Source of the DNA: Carex sylvatica | Lineage: Eukaryota > Streptophyta > Magnoliopsida > Poales > Cyperaceae | Assembly: GCA_964058845.1 (NCBI GenBank) | Contig: CAXKVR010000398.1 | Coordinates: 1-64,000, forward strand | Length of the DNA stretch: 64,000 bases | Direction of reading: 5' to 3' | In this document: piece by piece, positions 13,020 to 23,671 of the stretch | Numbering within the stretch: the first letter of the stretch is position 1 | How the letters are laid out: every line of letters starts with the position of its first letter | Notes under the pieces: generated by a model | Database searches by the model: none | What the model saw: the letters and a program-made list of their open reading frames with translations, nothing else | What the model was told of the DNA's origin: nothing | Made by a program: the position numbers and the translations under genes

Positions 13020-13423
13020 CTAGTATGGGATAGGTTGAAAAAGGAGTAAATGGAATTCCTCATCTGGTTTCGTCTGACCTACCAGTCAACTCATGGATTT
13101 GGGGAGAAAATGCACTCCTCAACTAATATTGGGATCCAAGTCTTCCACAGCTAGATGACGCTGGAGCAGGCTCCTCAGCTTATGCTGAATCCTCTCAACC
13201 TCCACCATAAGGTGACAACATTGCTCAGAATATCACATGGATGACTCGGCAAATGGGGAATATGACCACCATAATGGAACGCATGGAGCGTAATCAGAAG
13301 CTTACCGATGAGAAGTATAACAAGATGTCGAGCCAGTTGAAAAATGTGGAGGCCATTCAGAAAGGATTACTCAAGAGGTTCAACAAGCACTTTCCTGAGA
13401 AAGACGAACAAGATGCAGATTAG

Positions 13424-13727
13424 GTGATGGCATGAACTATCTTTCGTCTGGTTTATAACAATTTCTTTATGTGAGTTGAGAGAGTTTCTGAAAAACTTGG
13501 TCTATAATAATAATAATTTGGTTGCTATGCATGAACAAAATAGGTACTTAATTTGTAGGTTGAACGAGTAATTTGGTTTGAACTGGCAATTAGGTTAAGT
13601 ATTATGTTTAGTTTTTATATTTGCATTATTATCTAGATGCTTATATATTGTTAGCTTTAGATACTGCTTGTTAGGCATTGATGACATAGGAGTATGCCTG
13701 TGTGCTATCTATATATAGAGGTTGGCT
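13424..13727. other. AT-rich 3' flank of the degenerate ORF, no gene seen
   Basis: Sequence after the stop codon at 13421-13423, with TAATAATAATAAT and other AT-rich runs. It could be the 3' untranslated part of the pseudogene. No element end was recognised. Confidence 0.4.
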
Positions 13728-14142
13728 ACTATGCTTATATAAGCATATCCCCACATATGCTTATAACTCATTTTTGTGTTTCTAATGTCTAAATGGTCGA
13801 TCTGAACTATTAGATGTGATCTCTATATTGAAATGTACTTGGAGACCAAATTTTACATTTTTCTGAATTTGTTTACTATTTATTAAGCCACTTTGAAAAT
13901 TGCTGATCCAACGGTGGCTTAACAAAATAGTAAAATCAGAAGCCACCGTTGGATCAGAGATTTTCAAATTAGCTTAATAAATAGTAAAAAAATTCAGAAA
14001 AATAAAAAATTTGGTCTCCAAGCACATTTCAATATAGATATCACATCTAACGGTTCAGATTGACCATTTGAACATTGGAAACACAAAAATGAGTTATAAG
14101 CATATGTGGGGATATGCTTATATAAGCATAGTAGTCAACCTC
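13728..14142. mobile_element. fold-back MITE FB1 (about 415 bp)
   Basis: Nearly the whole element is one inverted repeat. It starts GAGGTTGGCTACTATGCTTA and ends with the reverse complement of that, with the axis near 13920 in a segment containing CCAACGGTGG/CCACCGTTGG. It sits in a TATATATA tract on both sides. A second copy lies at 22656-23080. The inner core (GGAGACCAAATTTTACATTT and its mate) is shared with several other fold-back elements here whose outer arms differ. Confidence 0.85.
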
Positions 14143-15060
14143 TATATATATATATATATAAATATATAAATATACTGCTACATACTCTTATAATACGTCA
14201 AAAGTTGCACGAGTTCTCCATTCAAATTACATAAAAGGGAAATAATAGTTACAATAAAAATTTAAATCACGCATATATCTCATAAATCGAAACCTTTCAT
14301 ACAAAGTAAAAAAAAAAAATTAATGTACATATGCATGAATTCTTGTTTTGGTTGATATATATACAAATTCTTAACATAGTATATTGCCTAGGGTGATCAA
14401 ATCAGACAAACAATCCAAGTATATTGCCTAGGGTGATTAAAATTTAATTTCAAGATATAAACAGATTACAATAATCTAAATTGATCAACTCAAAATTCCT
14501 TCCGAATTATACTCACTTCCATCCGAGAGAGAAAGTATATAATTGTTTCTACAAATTAATACATCTCTTTTTAGAGAGGGAATAATCGAATTCTAAATTA
14601 CACATTCCGCCTAATTGAGAGGTATGTGTAGTGAACCTTATCTAAAATAAAAGGATAAGAATTAAATAAAAATATATATTAAAATTGACTCCAACAATAT
14701 AATTTCAATAAATTCGTCTATTTTAGAGGCACAAACACTTGATCATTGATTACACTTCAAAATTATACTGATTAGAAAAATCGCCATAATGATCAATTAA
14801 TAATCTTAAATTTCAATATTCATTCATTTAGGGCTATAACTTCAACATTTTGCATAAAATAAGAGGTTAATACACTTGATCAAAATTTAACCTCAATATT
14901 CTCTTAATTTAGAAGATTTGATCAAGTTAGGTCAAATTTAATTTCAACAATTTTATGACCAAAAAGGTGTCAAAAGTTACATGTATTACACTATGTTCAT
15001 GCTTTTATTTCAATACTATTTTTATCTTTTTATTGTTGGCCTTAATTTAGAATTTTATCA
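14143..15060. other. AT-rich spacer, no gene seen
   Basis: Starts with a TATATATA microsatellite followed by AT-rich sequence. A short duplicated phrase (AGTATATTGCCTAGGGTGAT) appears near 14380 and 14418. The right part merges into the 3' internal region of the copia element. Confidence 0.5.
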
Positions 15061-15340
15061 AATTAACGGGGGTGCATGAATTGAGTGAGAGCCCTCTCTT
15101 CATTTTGAGCATAAATGTGTTTTATTTTCTCACCATTTTGACCATTTCCAAAAAGGGGGAGAGATATTACAAATTCATGCTATATTGGTATTCCATGACA
15201 TACAGAAATACACACAAACACACAAGAACAAGGGAAAAATAAAAACTTCAAAAATTTGAATTTTTTCGTACTTTGTGGGAATAACCAATTTGTGCACTCA
15301 CTTGATATGCATGTTTTGCAAATCATCAAAAGGGAGAGAT
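15061..15340 (+). mobile_element. 3' internal end of a copia retrotransposon with polypurine tract
   Basis: Noncoding sequence of the kind found between pol and the 3' LTR of plant SIRE/Maximus-type copia elements. It ends in the purine-rich AAAAGGGAGAGA (about 15329-15340) immediately before the LTR start, which is the expected place for the polypurine tract. Pol itself is absent. Confidence 0.5.
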
Positions 15341-16451
15341 TATTGGCTTTTGGGAGCCCTCGACTTATCTGTTTGACTAGATTTGCAAAACATACATAAT
15401 TGCATTTTACAGTTTTTCTCTTGAGTATCGGTGCAGGTTCATGACAAGTGAAGGACTAGTAATTACACATCAAGGATGAATTAATACACTGCAATATAAC
15501 ATCATGGATGTGGTCATGAAGGCACAAGACACTGGATAGCAAAAGCATTAACTCAAGATTAAGGATAACGTATATGTAAGATTGGTAAAATAAGCTTGAG
15601 ATTGACCTAAGTGAGGCTTACTGTTACAACGGAATAAATAAATCATGTACAAATCTCATGACGCATAAAATAGGATTTAGTGTCACCACATCGCTAATCC
15701 TTCCAGAGGATTACCGTGGTGGAGACCATTATCACGGTCATCTACTGTGATCAATAGTGACCACTATTACACTCCAAACCACTCCGATTGACCTACCGTT
15801 GTGACGGTCCCATGTACCGTTACAACGGTCAGCACCACTTACTTCCTTTTTATCAGCTCTCTATAAATAGTAGCTATACCAAGGTTTGAAATATCACTCT
15901 AGCTGCCTCCAACTTCAATATTTTGTATTTACAGATCTAAAGAAAGCCGTTGTTGCTTGTGCACTCCAACTTCAATATACACAATCAATTTCAAGCTTAT
16001 TCAATCAATCAACCAATTCGTAGAGTGATTATGCGTGATCGAATCATTCACTACTTCGAGCCTTGTGCTCATCTTGCAATCCTTGAAGTCTTTGCGACTT
16101 GAATTATCCTGTTAGGGCTTGTGACTTCCCAGAAAAATTGTAAGGGCTCACCGGTTCCACCTTATACTCATTTCTCATTGGGTAAAGAAAGGAGCCCCAT
16201 CTAGAAGGTCACGAGTCCCAGAGACATAAGCGTTAGTACCGAACTCTGTAAACAACTCTCATGTCAAGTGTCTTTAAACTCTACTATTTACTTTATTTAG
16301 TTTACATTTAGTGAGACAAAGTTATTCTAGTTTTTGCCAAGAATAACTTATAGACACGTTATAATATTATTACTTAGACCAAAAATATAAAAATGACTAT
16401 TCACCCCTCCCCCCCCCCCCCCCCCTCCTCTAGGTGCCTTTGGGACCAACA
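15341..16451 (+). mobile_element. 3' LTR of a SIRE/Maximus-like copia element (1111 bp)
   Basis: It begins TATTGGCTTTTGGGAGCCC, read as a mutated TGTTGG, and ends CTTTGGGACCAACA, so the two ends form the TGTTGG/CCAACA terminal pair common in this copia lineage. The end region CACCCC...TCCTCTAGGTGCC is also typical. A C homopolymer occupies 16409-16425. Satellite sequence (TAACTCTCCTCATC) resumes at 16452, so the element inserted in the satellite. No 5' LTR remains in the window. The TATA box and inverted words are listed separately. Confidence 0.7.
15711..15870 (+). promoter_or_regulatory. ACCGT-N4-ACGGT words and TATA box in the copia LTR
   Basis: Inverted words at 15794-15807 (ACCGTTGTGACGGT) and 15816-15829 (ACCGTTACAACGGT), with degenerate forms at 15711-15760 (ACCGTGGT, ATCACGGT). 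They end about 30 bp before a strong plant TATA box, CTATAAATAG, at 15861-15870. The arrangement suggests a U3 control region. The word is the same type as in 9756-10075, although the surrounding sequence is not obviously related. Confidence 0.6.
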
Positions 16452-16815
16452 TAACTCTCCTCATCTTTTTCCATATGGAGACACTACTAGAGTGCTCCAT
16501 AGAACTTCAATCGGAGTGTTGCATTAGGGTTGCCATTACCTTCTTCTCTTGTCATATGGAGACACTTATAGTGTGCTACAAAAACTTTCAATTGGAGTGT
16601 TGTATTAGGGTTACAACTACTCTCTTCCTTTGTCATATGGAGACACTACTAGAGTGCTTAAAATAACTTCAATCGAAGTTTTGCATTAAGGTTTCCATTA
16701 CCCTTTTTCTTTTGTCATATGGAGACACTTATAATGTGGTTCAAAAACCTTCAATTTGAGTGTTGTATTAGGGTTAAAACTACCTTCTTATTGTGACATA
16801 TGGAGACACTACTAT
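16452..16815. repeat. 81-bp satellite, diverged block 2a
   Basis: About 4.5 units clearly related to block 1 (CATATGGAGACACTACTAGA, GTGTTGTATTAGGGTT) but more diverged, with ATTACC or ACTACC in place of AATGCC. The 27-residue open period (METLLECS...SCH) is retained. It is broken at the left by the copia LTR and at the right by an LTR-B-like fragment. Confidence 0.9.
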
Positions 16816-17265
16816 CTTGTGCGGGTCATATCAACCTCGACTCGACCACAGACATGACTGCTGACTCGACCTCAGAAGAGACACAGGCACACGACCCGTA
16901 CATGATGTTACACGGGTCGTATCAGACAAATATGGAAAGAGATCTAGAGTTCTGGATTTGACTGATACGACCCGTATAACATCCTGTACGGGTCGTGTGC
17001 CTGTGTCTCTTCTGAGGTCGAGTCAGCAATTATGTCTGTGGTCGAGTCGAGGTTGATACGACCCACATAAGATAGTACACGGGTCGTGTAAACATTTCTC
17101 AAATTCTAGATTCTCCTCGATTTCATCTCATTCCTGTAAAATAAGAACAAACTTGCAGCAGTACCACATTTTATGGATATTTTAATGAAATACGACCGAT
17201 TAAATGATTCTAGAAACAGATTTTGGTACAAAATATAGGTCGGAAAGTAGATACGTTTGCGGGAT
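16816..17265. mobile_element. fragment of an LTR-B-like element with an inverted word array
   Basis: Two arms of roughly 115 bp are near-perfect inverted repeats of each other, meeting near 16945. Both contain ACGACCCGTA and ACGGGTCGT words plus CAACCTCGACTCGACCACAG. The right flank contains GCAGTACCACATTTTATGG, matching the equivalent part of solo LTR B (55760-55775). I therefore read it as a piece of a related LTR lodged in the satellite. Ends and target duplication were not found. Confidence 0.6.
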
Positions 17266-17756
17266 ATCAACTACTAGAGTGCTCCAAAGACTTTCAATTG
17301 AAGTGTTGTATTAAAGTTGTAACTATCATCTTTTATTGTCATATGGAGACACTACTAGAGTGCTACAAAGAACTTCAATCACAGTGTTGCATTAGGTTTG
17401 CCATGACCCTCTTCTCTTGCCATATGAAGACACTTATAGTGTGTTTCAAAAACTTTCAATTGGAGTGTTGTATTAGGGTTGCAACTATCCTCTTATCGTG
17501 ACATATGAAGACGCTACTAGAGTGCTCCAAAGACTTTCAATTAGTGTTGTATTAGGGTTGTAACTATCCACTTATTTTGCCATACGGAGACACTACTAGA
17601 GGGCTGCAAAGACCTTCAATTGGAGTTTAGTATTCGGGTTACAACTACCATCTTTTGTTGCCATATGGAGACATTTCTAGTGTGGAATAAAGATCTTCAA
17701 TTGGAGTGTTGTATTAGGGTTGTAACTATCCTCATCTTTTACCATATATATATATG
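17266..17756. repeat. 81-bp satellite, diverged block 2b
   Basis: About six diverged units (CTACTAGAGTGCTCCAAAGA, TTCAATTGGAGTGTTGTATT). They continue the block interrupted at 16815 and end in a TATATATA tract next to a fold-back element. Confidence 0.9.
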
Positions 17757-17787
17757 AGTAACCCTCCTCATTTATATATATATATAT

Positions 17788-18214
17788 GAGTAAGGCTTGA
17801 GTGCTATGGATAGTATAAAGTCATTCGTGCTATGGCTTCAAAAATCTGTCATATAAACTTTAAACTTCAGTTTAAATAGCTCAATAAATTGGTTATACAA
17901 TAAACTTGTAGAATACTAATTTTTATTATTTTTGAGATTTTTTTTACTATTTTTATGATTTATGAAAGATGGCAAGCAAAATAGTCTAAAATATTGACAA
18001 TTTTCTTTTATTTTTAGGTCATTTTTAGCATTCTTTAATAAATCATAAAAAAAGAGCAAAAAAAATCTAAAAATAGTAAAAATTAGTATTTTACATGCTT
18101 ATTATATAAACAATTTATTAAGCTACTTAAATCAAAGTTTGAAGTTTATATGATATATTTTTTAGACCGTAGCACGAATAACTCTATGCTATCCATAGCA
18201 CCCAAGCCTTACTC
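17788..18214. mobile_element. fold-back MITE FB3 (about 427 bp)
   Basis: It starts GAGTAAGGCTTGAGTGCTAT and ends in the reverse complement, with the axis near 18000. It is flanked by TATATATA on the left and a CT microsatellite on the right. It shares only the outermost GAGTAAGGCT with FB4 and FB8; the interior is different. Confidence 0.8.
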
Positions 18215-18261
18215 TCTCTCTCTCTCTCTTCATATATATATATATATATATATAAATATAT

Positions 18262-18662
18262 AGTAAGGCTACCATACATTGCAATGCATAGGTATTTTTG
18301 TACATTGGACTATAAATCACCGGATTCAAAGTCTAAATAACCGATCCAAACCATTCATCTTGTTCCCGTATTAATATGTGTCGAAAAATCAAATTTTACA
18401 TTTTTTGGAATTTTTTACTATTTTTTTAGATTTATTGAAAATTATTGTTTTTGAGACAAATCTGGACCATAAAAAAACAGAGATTTTCAATAAATCTAAA
18501 AAATAGTAAATTTTTTCCAAAAAATACATAATTTGGTCTCCAAACACATTAATATGGAGAACAAGATAAACAGTTTAGATCGGTTATTTGGACTTTGAAT
18601 CTGGTGATTTATAATTCAATGTACAAAAATACATATGCATTGCAATGTATGGTAGCCTTACT
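18262..18662. mobile_element. fold-back MITE FB4 (about 400 bp)
   Basis: Inverted repeat starting AGTAAGGCTACCATACATTG and ending GTATGGTAGCCTTACT, with the axis near 18465. It lies in a TATATA tract. Its core has the shared GGATCGGT...GGAGACCAAAT...AATAAATC segment. A diverged second copy is at 38769-39176. Confidence 0.8.
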
Positions 18663-18664
18663 CG

Positions 18665-18697
<33 letters not shown>

Positions 18698-18698
<1 letters not shown>

Positions 18699-18950
18699 AG
18701 AGATCAAGTTACAATAATTTTTGAGTTACAACAACCATTGTCTACATTTTCTACATTTTCAAAGTCCAAATCATCGATCCAAACCATTAGATGTGATCTC
18801 TACAATAAAATATGCTTGGAGACCAAATTTTATATTTTTTGGAATTTTTATACTATTTATTAAGATGGGTAAAAAAACTCGAATATTGAGTCGTAGCACC
18901 GTAGTCCTCTATGCAACCCATAGCACCCTAGCCTTACTCTATATATATAT
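18698..18950. mobile_element. chimeric half fold-back element FB5
   Basis: The left part carries a core half of the FB family (CGATCCAAACCATTAGATGT, GGAGACCAAATTTTAT). The right end is an FB3-type arm (CATAGCACCCTAGCCTTACT). The expected complementary halves are missing, so it looks like a recombinant or deletion product of two family members. GA and TA microsatellites flank it. Confidence 0.55.
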
Positions 18951-18954
18951 ATAT

Positions 18955-18985
<31 letters not shown>

Positions 18986-18989
<4 letters not shown>

Positions 18990-19374
18990 GAGGATGGATC
19001 CAATTACACCCTTTTTTGGTGACACCGGATTACACCTTATTTTTTTAAAGTCCAAACAGTCAATCCAAACCATTCAACATGATGGATATGTTAAAATGTG
19101 CTTGCAGATCAAATTTTATATTTTTCTGAATTTTTTTACTATTTATTAAGATGGGTACAAAAATTCAATTGTCTGAATATAGCGATTTATTAAATACTTA
19201 ATAAATAGTAAAAAAATTCCAAAAAATATAAAATTTGATATACAAGCACATTTTAACATATCCATCATGTTGAACGGTTTGGATCGACTGTTTGGAGTTT
19301 AAAAAATTTAAAAATGGAAAGTGTAATTCGGTGTCACCAAAAAAGGATGTAATTGGATCCCTCCTCATATAACA
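18986..19374. mobile_element. fold-back MITE FB6 (about 390 bp)
   Basis: The left end GGATCCAATTACACCCTTTT is matched by AAGGATGTAATTGGATCC at the right end, and GGTGACACCGGATTACACC by GGTGTAATTCGGTGTCACC. The core again contains the shared AGTCAATCCAAACCATTCA...AAATTTTATATTTTTC segment. It sits directly after a GA microsatellite. Confidence 0.8.
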
Positions 19375-19939
19375 GAAGAAATCTCAAGATGGGTGAGGTT
19401 AAGTTTTGGAGATTTGATACCATGGTAAAATGAGTAATTCAGTATCTCATGTTTGGTAAAGAGAAATTAAGAAATTTTAGAAACTTTGCTACAATGATCA
19501 CTTGTTCTGAACACTATTGTAGAATGGCGTTTCTAATACTGGATGTTTCGGGTTATAACAATCGAGAATGAGTGTTTTTAAATGTGATGTTTGAGCAATG
19601 TGGTGAAATTTGTTGTCTAAGAATTTTGGAGTTATACTAGTTCTATATATTGTAAATTTGTTGTAATATATATTGGGATCAATTTTGAATATAAATTTTA
19701 TAATATATATTAGTACCACTAGGTACATTTCTTTGATCTGTTTTAATTTAACTTTCTTATATAGTTATATTACTCTTAGTTATGAACTTAATTTATATTA
19801 CTCTTAGTTATGAACTTAATTTAACTTCGTCCTTGGATCTGTTTTAAATATTCATGAGTATCATCTAGTAATTAATTAAGCTAGCTAGTGATATATATGT
19901 TCTTGTTAGTTATGAATTTTCCTGTTAAAAAAATATATA
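19375..19939. other. AT-rich spacer, no gene seen
   Basis: No coding potential recognised. A short direct duplication (TTACTCTTAGTTATGAACTT) occurs at about 19769 and 19799. Confidence 0.5.
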
Positions 19940-20370
19940 GAGGAGGGTGCAAATGCACTCAAATTTTTGTGCACCCGCATTCAAATACACCCTATCTTTC
20001 ATATCTTTTATCTTCGTTTTTAAAGTTAAAACAGTCAATTCGAACCATTAGATGCGATCTATATATTAAGATGTGCTTGGAGACAAAATTTTATATATTT
20101 TGAAATTTTTTTACTATTTATTAAACCACTTTGAAAATCGCTGATCCAATGGTCCAGAAAATGTAAAATCAGCGATTTTCAAAGTGACTTAATAAATAGT
20201 AAAAAAATTCTAAAAAATATAAAATTTGGTCTCCAAGTACATCTTAATATATAGATCTCATCTAACGGTTCAGATTGACTATTCTGACTTTAAAAATGAA
20301 AAAAAAAAAGAATTTGAAAGATAGAGTGCATTTGGGTGCACAAAAATTTGGGTGCATTTGAACCCTTCTC
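19940..20370. mobile_element. fold-back MITE FB7 (about 430 bp)
   Basis: The left arm has GAGGGTGCAAATGCACTCAA and GTGCACCCGCATTC. The right arm has the complements ending GTGCATTTGAACCCTTCTC. The core has the shared GAACCATTAGATGCGATCT, TGTGCTTGGAGACAAAATTT and CGCTGATCCAATGG segments. A TATATAT tract flanks both ends. Confidence 0.8.
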
Positions 20371-21356
20371 AAATATATAACACAAAAATTTCAGGACCCA
20401 GTTAATCTTTAATTAATTAATTAAATATTATTGAGTTGAGATTATGTATGTTATTAAATAATTATCTCATTATAATTATTAAATGTGTTTTTTTGTAGCA
20501 GTAACACCATTGATTAAATTGATGTACCTGCATGGCCTAGATTCCAATTACCATTGTTGCCACTCAAAAATATAACCATTGGTTCAATAAAGATACCATT
20601 CAGTATTGATCAATCCACCACCAACGGATCATGTACACAACAGATGGTAAAAGTCCCCCCCGCCCCCCCCCCCCCCCCCCCCCTCAATGCCATTGTCCAT
20701 TTAGCAAACCAGATGTTGAAGAGTCAGTCAATACTAACTGTTCTTAAAATTTAACTGATGACAAAAGGAGGGGGGCCATCAACGCCATCGGTTGGTTAGA
20801 TCGAACAGTCAATAAAAAGTTCAAAGTATTTACAGCGTTGCTCCTAGTTACATACACCATCTGTGCGAAAGCGCATCCGATGATAAATGGATAATAGTAA
20901 ATGCTTTTTTTTTTTTTTTTAGTGCTTTCAAGTTAGATTTATTACCAAGAGGTTTTGCGGCGCAGGAATATTGCCTTGACATTTTTCATTTTTAGCACTG
21001 AATTGAACATTAAGAAAAATATCAAAATGAATGTTTGCTATAAAATTGAACATTTCTCATTTCTCATTTTTAAATAAAAATATTAAGATATCTAAAAAAA
21101 ACTAACCGCGCAAACACTAGGTGGTTAAGACATTTTTGAATCTTTTTCAATTCATAGGCCATATTTACTATTTTTTTTGGTTGGAGGGTATTAATAAAAA
21201 TCACGGGACTTAATGAGAGGGCCTCTTCACGATTCCCAAATTCAATTAGTTGTACACCTGAATAAACTCTTGCGAGAGGTTACCAACACCTGAATAAACT
21301 CTTGAACAGAACAACATTTAAAAATAAATTAAATATTTAGTTTTTATTTTTGTAGC
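20371..21356. other. AT-rich spacer with poly-C run, no gene seen
   Basis: Contains a C-rich homopolymer at about 20656-20683 broken by one G, and an A/T run near 20906. No gene or element ends were recognised. Confidence 0.5.
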
Positions 21357-21365
21357 AACAAATTT

Positions 21366-21626
21366 CCGACATTTTTAAAAATACCCAAAAATAAAAATAA
21401 ATTATTAAGAATAACCACAATTTGAACAAAATTTTAAAAATGCCCAAACCGTCGATTTTTTCCACGGTTTTGAATTTTTATTCAAAACCGTGGAATAAAT
21501 TCACGGTTTTGAATTTTTTTCAAAACCGTGGAAAAAATTCACGGTTTTGATTAAAAATTTAAAACCGTGGATTTATTCCACGGTTCTGAATTTTTAATCA
21601 TAACCGTGGAATAAATCCACGGTTTT

Positions 21627-21666
<40 letters not shown>

Positions 21667-22383
21667 GGTTTGAATTTTTTTTTATGTATATATGTATATG
21701 ATGTATATGTATATAATATATGTATATGTATATAATATATGTATATATGTATATAATATATGTATATATGTATATAATATATGTATATATGTATATGTAT
21801 ATAATATATGTATATATGTATATGTATATAATATATGTATGTATGTATATATAAATGTTCTATTTTTAGTTCATTTCAAATAATGAATTATGTACATAAT
21901 TAATAAAATTTATAACCAAAATATAGCACCTATACATTTTAATTCAATTTTTATAAATTCACGGTTCTAAATTTTTATTAATTTTTTTTTTGCTTTTATT
22001 TTTTTTGCACTACTAAGGTTCAAAATAAATAAAATATCCACGGTTTATTATATATACATATACATATATTATACTATATTATATATATACATAAAAAAAA
22101 ATAAACCGTGGATCTTTTATTTATTCAAACCTTAATAGTGCAAAAAAATAAAAGCAAAAAAAAAATTGATAAAAATTCAGGACCGTGAATTTATAAAAAT
22201 TGAATAAAAATGTATAGGTGCGTTATAAATTTTTATTAATTATGTACATAATTCATTATTTGAAATGGACTAAAAATATAACATTTATATTATATTATAT
22301 ATACATCATCGTGTTGAACTAAAAATTTTAACATATCTATTATGTTGAACATTTATATATACTATACATATATTATATTATAT

Positions 22384-22422
<39 letters not shown>

Positions 22423-23568
22423 AAAAAATAAACCGTGGATATTTTATTTATTTTGAACCTTAGTAGTGCAAAAAAAATAAAAGCAAAAAAATTAATATTA
22501 AAAATTTAGAACCGTGAATTTATAAAAATTGAATTAAAATGTATAGGTGCTATATTTTGGTTATAAATTTTATTAATTATGTACATAATTCATTATTTGA
22601 AATGAACTAAAAATAGAACATTTATATATACATACATACATATATTATATACATAGAGGTTGGCTACTATGCTTATATAAGCATATCCCCACATATGCTT
22701 ATAACTCATTTTTGTATTTTTAATGTCCAAATGATCGATCGGAACCGTTCATCTTATTCTCCATATTAATATGTTCTTGGAGACCAAATTTTACATTTTT
22801 CTGAATTTTTTTACTATTTATTAAGCCACTTTGAAAATCGCTGATCCAACGGTGGTTTAACAAAACAGTAAAATCAGAAGCCACCGTTGGATCAGAGATT
22901 TTCAAATTTGCTTAATAAATAGTAAAAAATTTCAGAAAAATGTAAAATTTGGTCTCCAAGCACATTTCAATATAGAGATCACATCTAACGGTTCAGATCG
23001 ACCATTTGGACATTGGAAACTCAAAAATGAGTTATAAGCATATGTAGGGATATGCTTATATAAGCATAGTAGCCAACCTCATATACATATACATATATAC
23101 ATATATTATATACATATACATATATACATATATTATATACATATACATATATACATATACATATATACATATATTATATACATATACATATATACATATA
23201 TTATATACATATACATCATATACATATATTATATACATATACATATATACATAAAAAAAAATTCAAACCAGTAAAAAAAAAAAGAAAAAAAAAAAGAATA
23301 AAATTCCAAAACCGTGGATTTATTCCACGGTTCTGATTAAAAATTCAGAACCGTGGAATAAATCCACGGTTTTGAATTTTTAATCAAAACCGTGAATTTT
23401 TTCCACGGTTTTGAAAAAAATTCAAAACCGTGAATTTATTCCACGGTTTTGAATAAAAATTCAAAACCGTGGAAAAAATTCACGGTTTGGGCATTTTTAA
23501 AATTTTGTTCAAATCGTGGTTATTCTTAATAATTTATTTTTATTTTTGGGTATTTTTAAAAATGTCGG
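21366..23568. mobile_element. long-inverted-repeat MULE-like element (2203 bp, 9-bp target duplication)
   Basis: Terminal repeats begin CCGACATTTTTAAAAATACC and are mirrored at the right end. The direct repeat AACAAATTT flanks the element (21357-21365 and 23569-23577), which is the 9-bp duplication expected of Mutator-like elements. The arms extend inwards for several hundred bp. They carry about eight copies per arm of the alternating words CCACGGTTTTGA and TCAAAACCGTGG, then TATATG/CATATA microsatellite, then an inner arm with AAACCGTGGAT. A third, partial copy of the inner arm lies at about 22080-22310. FB2 (22656-23080) is nested in the right arm. No coding sequence is left, so it is non-autonomous. 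Confidence 0.85.
22656..23080. mobile_element. fold-back MITE FB2, second copy of FB1
   Basis: It starts GAGGTTGGCTACTATGCTTA, ends AGCCAACCTC, and closely matches FB1 (13728-14142) throughout. It is inserted in the TATATG/CATATA microsatellite of the 21366-23568 element. Confidence 0.88.
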
Positions 23569-23671
23569 AACAAATTTTATAGATTTGAGTTGTAATAAAT
23601 AAGAGCTAGACACGTGTTTCGGCTCAATCTATATCCTCTCCATCAGTTCCGAATATGCAAACTACAGCTCC

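Larger units (their letters stand above)
10393..13423 (+). pseudogene. degenerate 'putative plant transposon protein' ORF, split by a solo LTR
   Basis: An ATG at 10393 opens MPPRNRNPKRVREQ, which soon meets stops. A long open stretch then runs 10664-11218 (for example WLYLQNSSTEVYVHKKW, NNMLTLKARIKTNLVYGSLF). This resembles the plant-restricted 'putative plant transposon protein' domain found in many retroelement-derived ORFs. A solo LTR (11219-13019) plus its 5-bp duplication adds 1806 bp, exactly 602 codons, and the same frame resumes at 13025 with stops at 13031-13033 and later. It ends in an intact C-terminal stretch, 13241-13423, a predicted coiled coil (MTRQMGNMTTIMERMERNQK). Several nonsense changes make it a pseudogene. 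Family assignment is from pattern memory and is moderate. Confidence 0.55.

Noticed and set aside
18645..19149. ORFs with IYIYKERERERE
   Set aside because: GA and TA microsatellites and fold-back MITEs read as protein.
16409..20683. C homopolymers at 16409-16425 and 20656-20683 as regulatory or i-motif sites
   Set aside because: One lies at the usual C-rich LTR end and the other is isolated. Homopolymer length is also error-prone in assemblies, so I draw no conclusion.
21692..23244. ORFs with MYIYIYVYNIC repeats on both strands
   Set aside because: Translation of TATATG/CATATA microsatellites in the arms of the palindrome.
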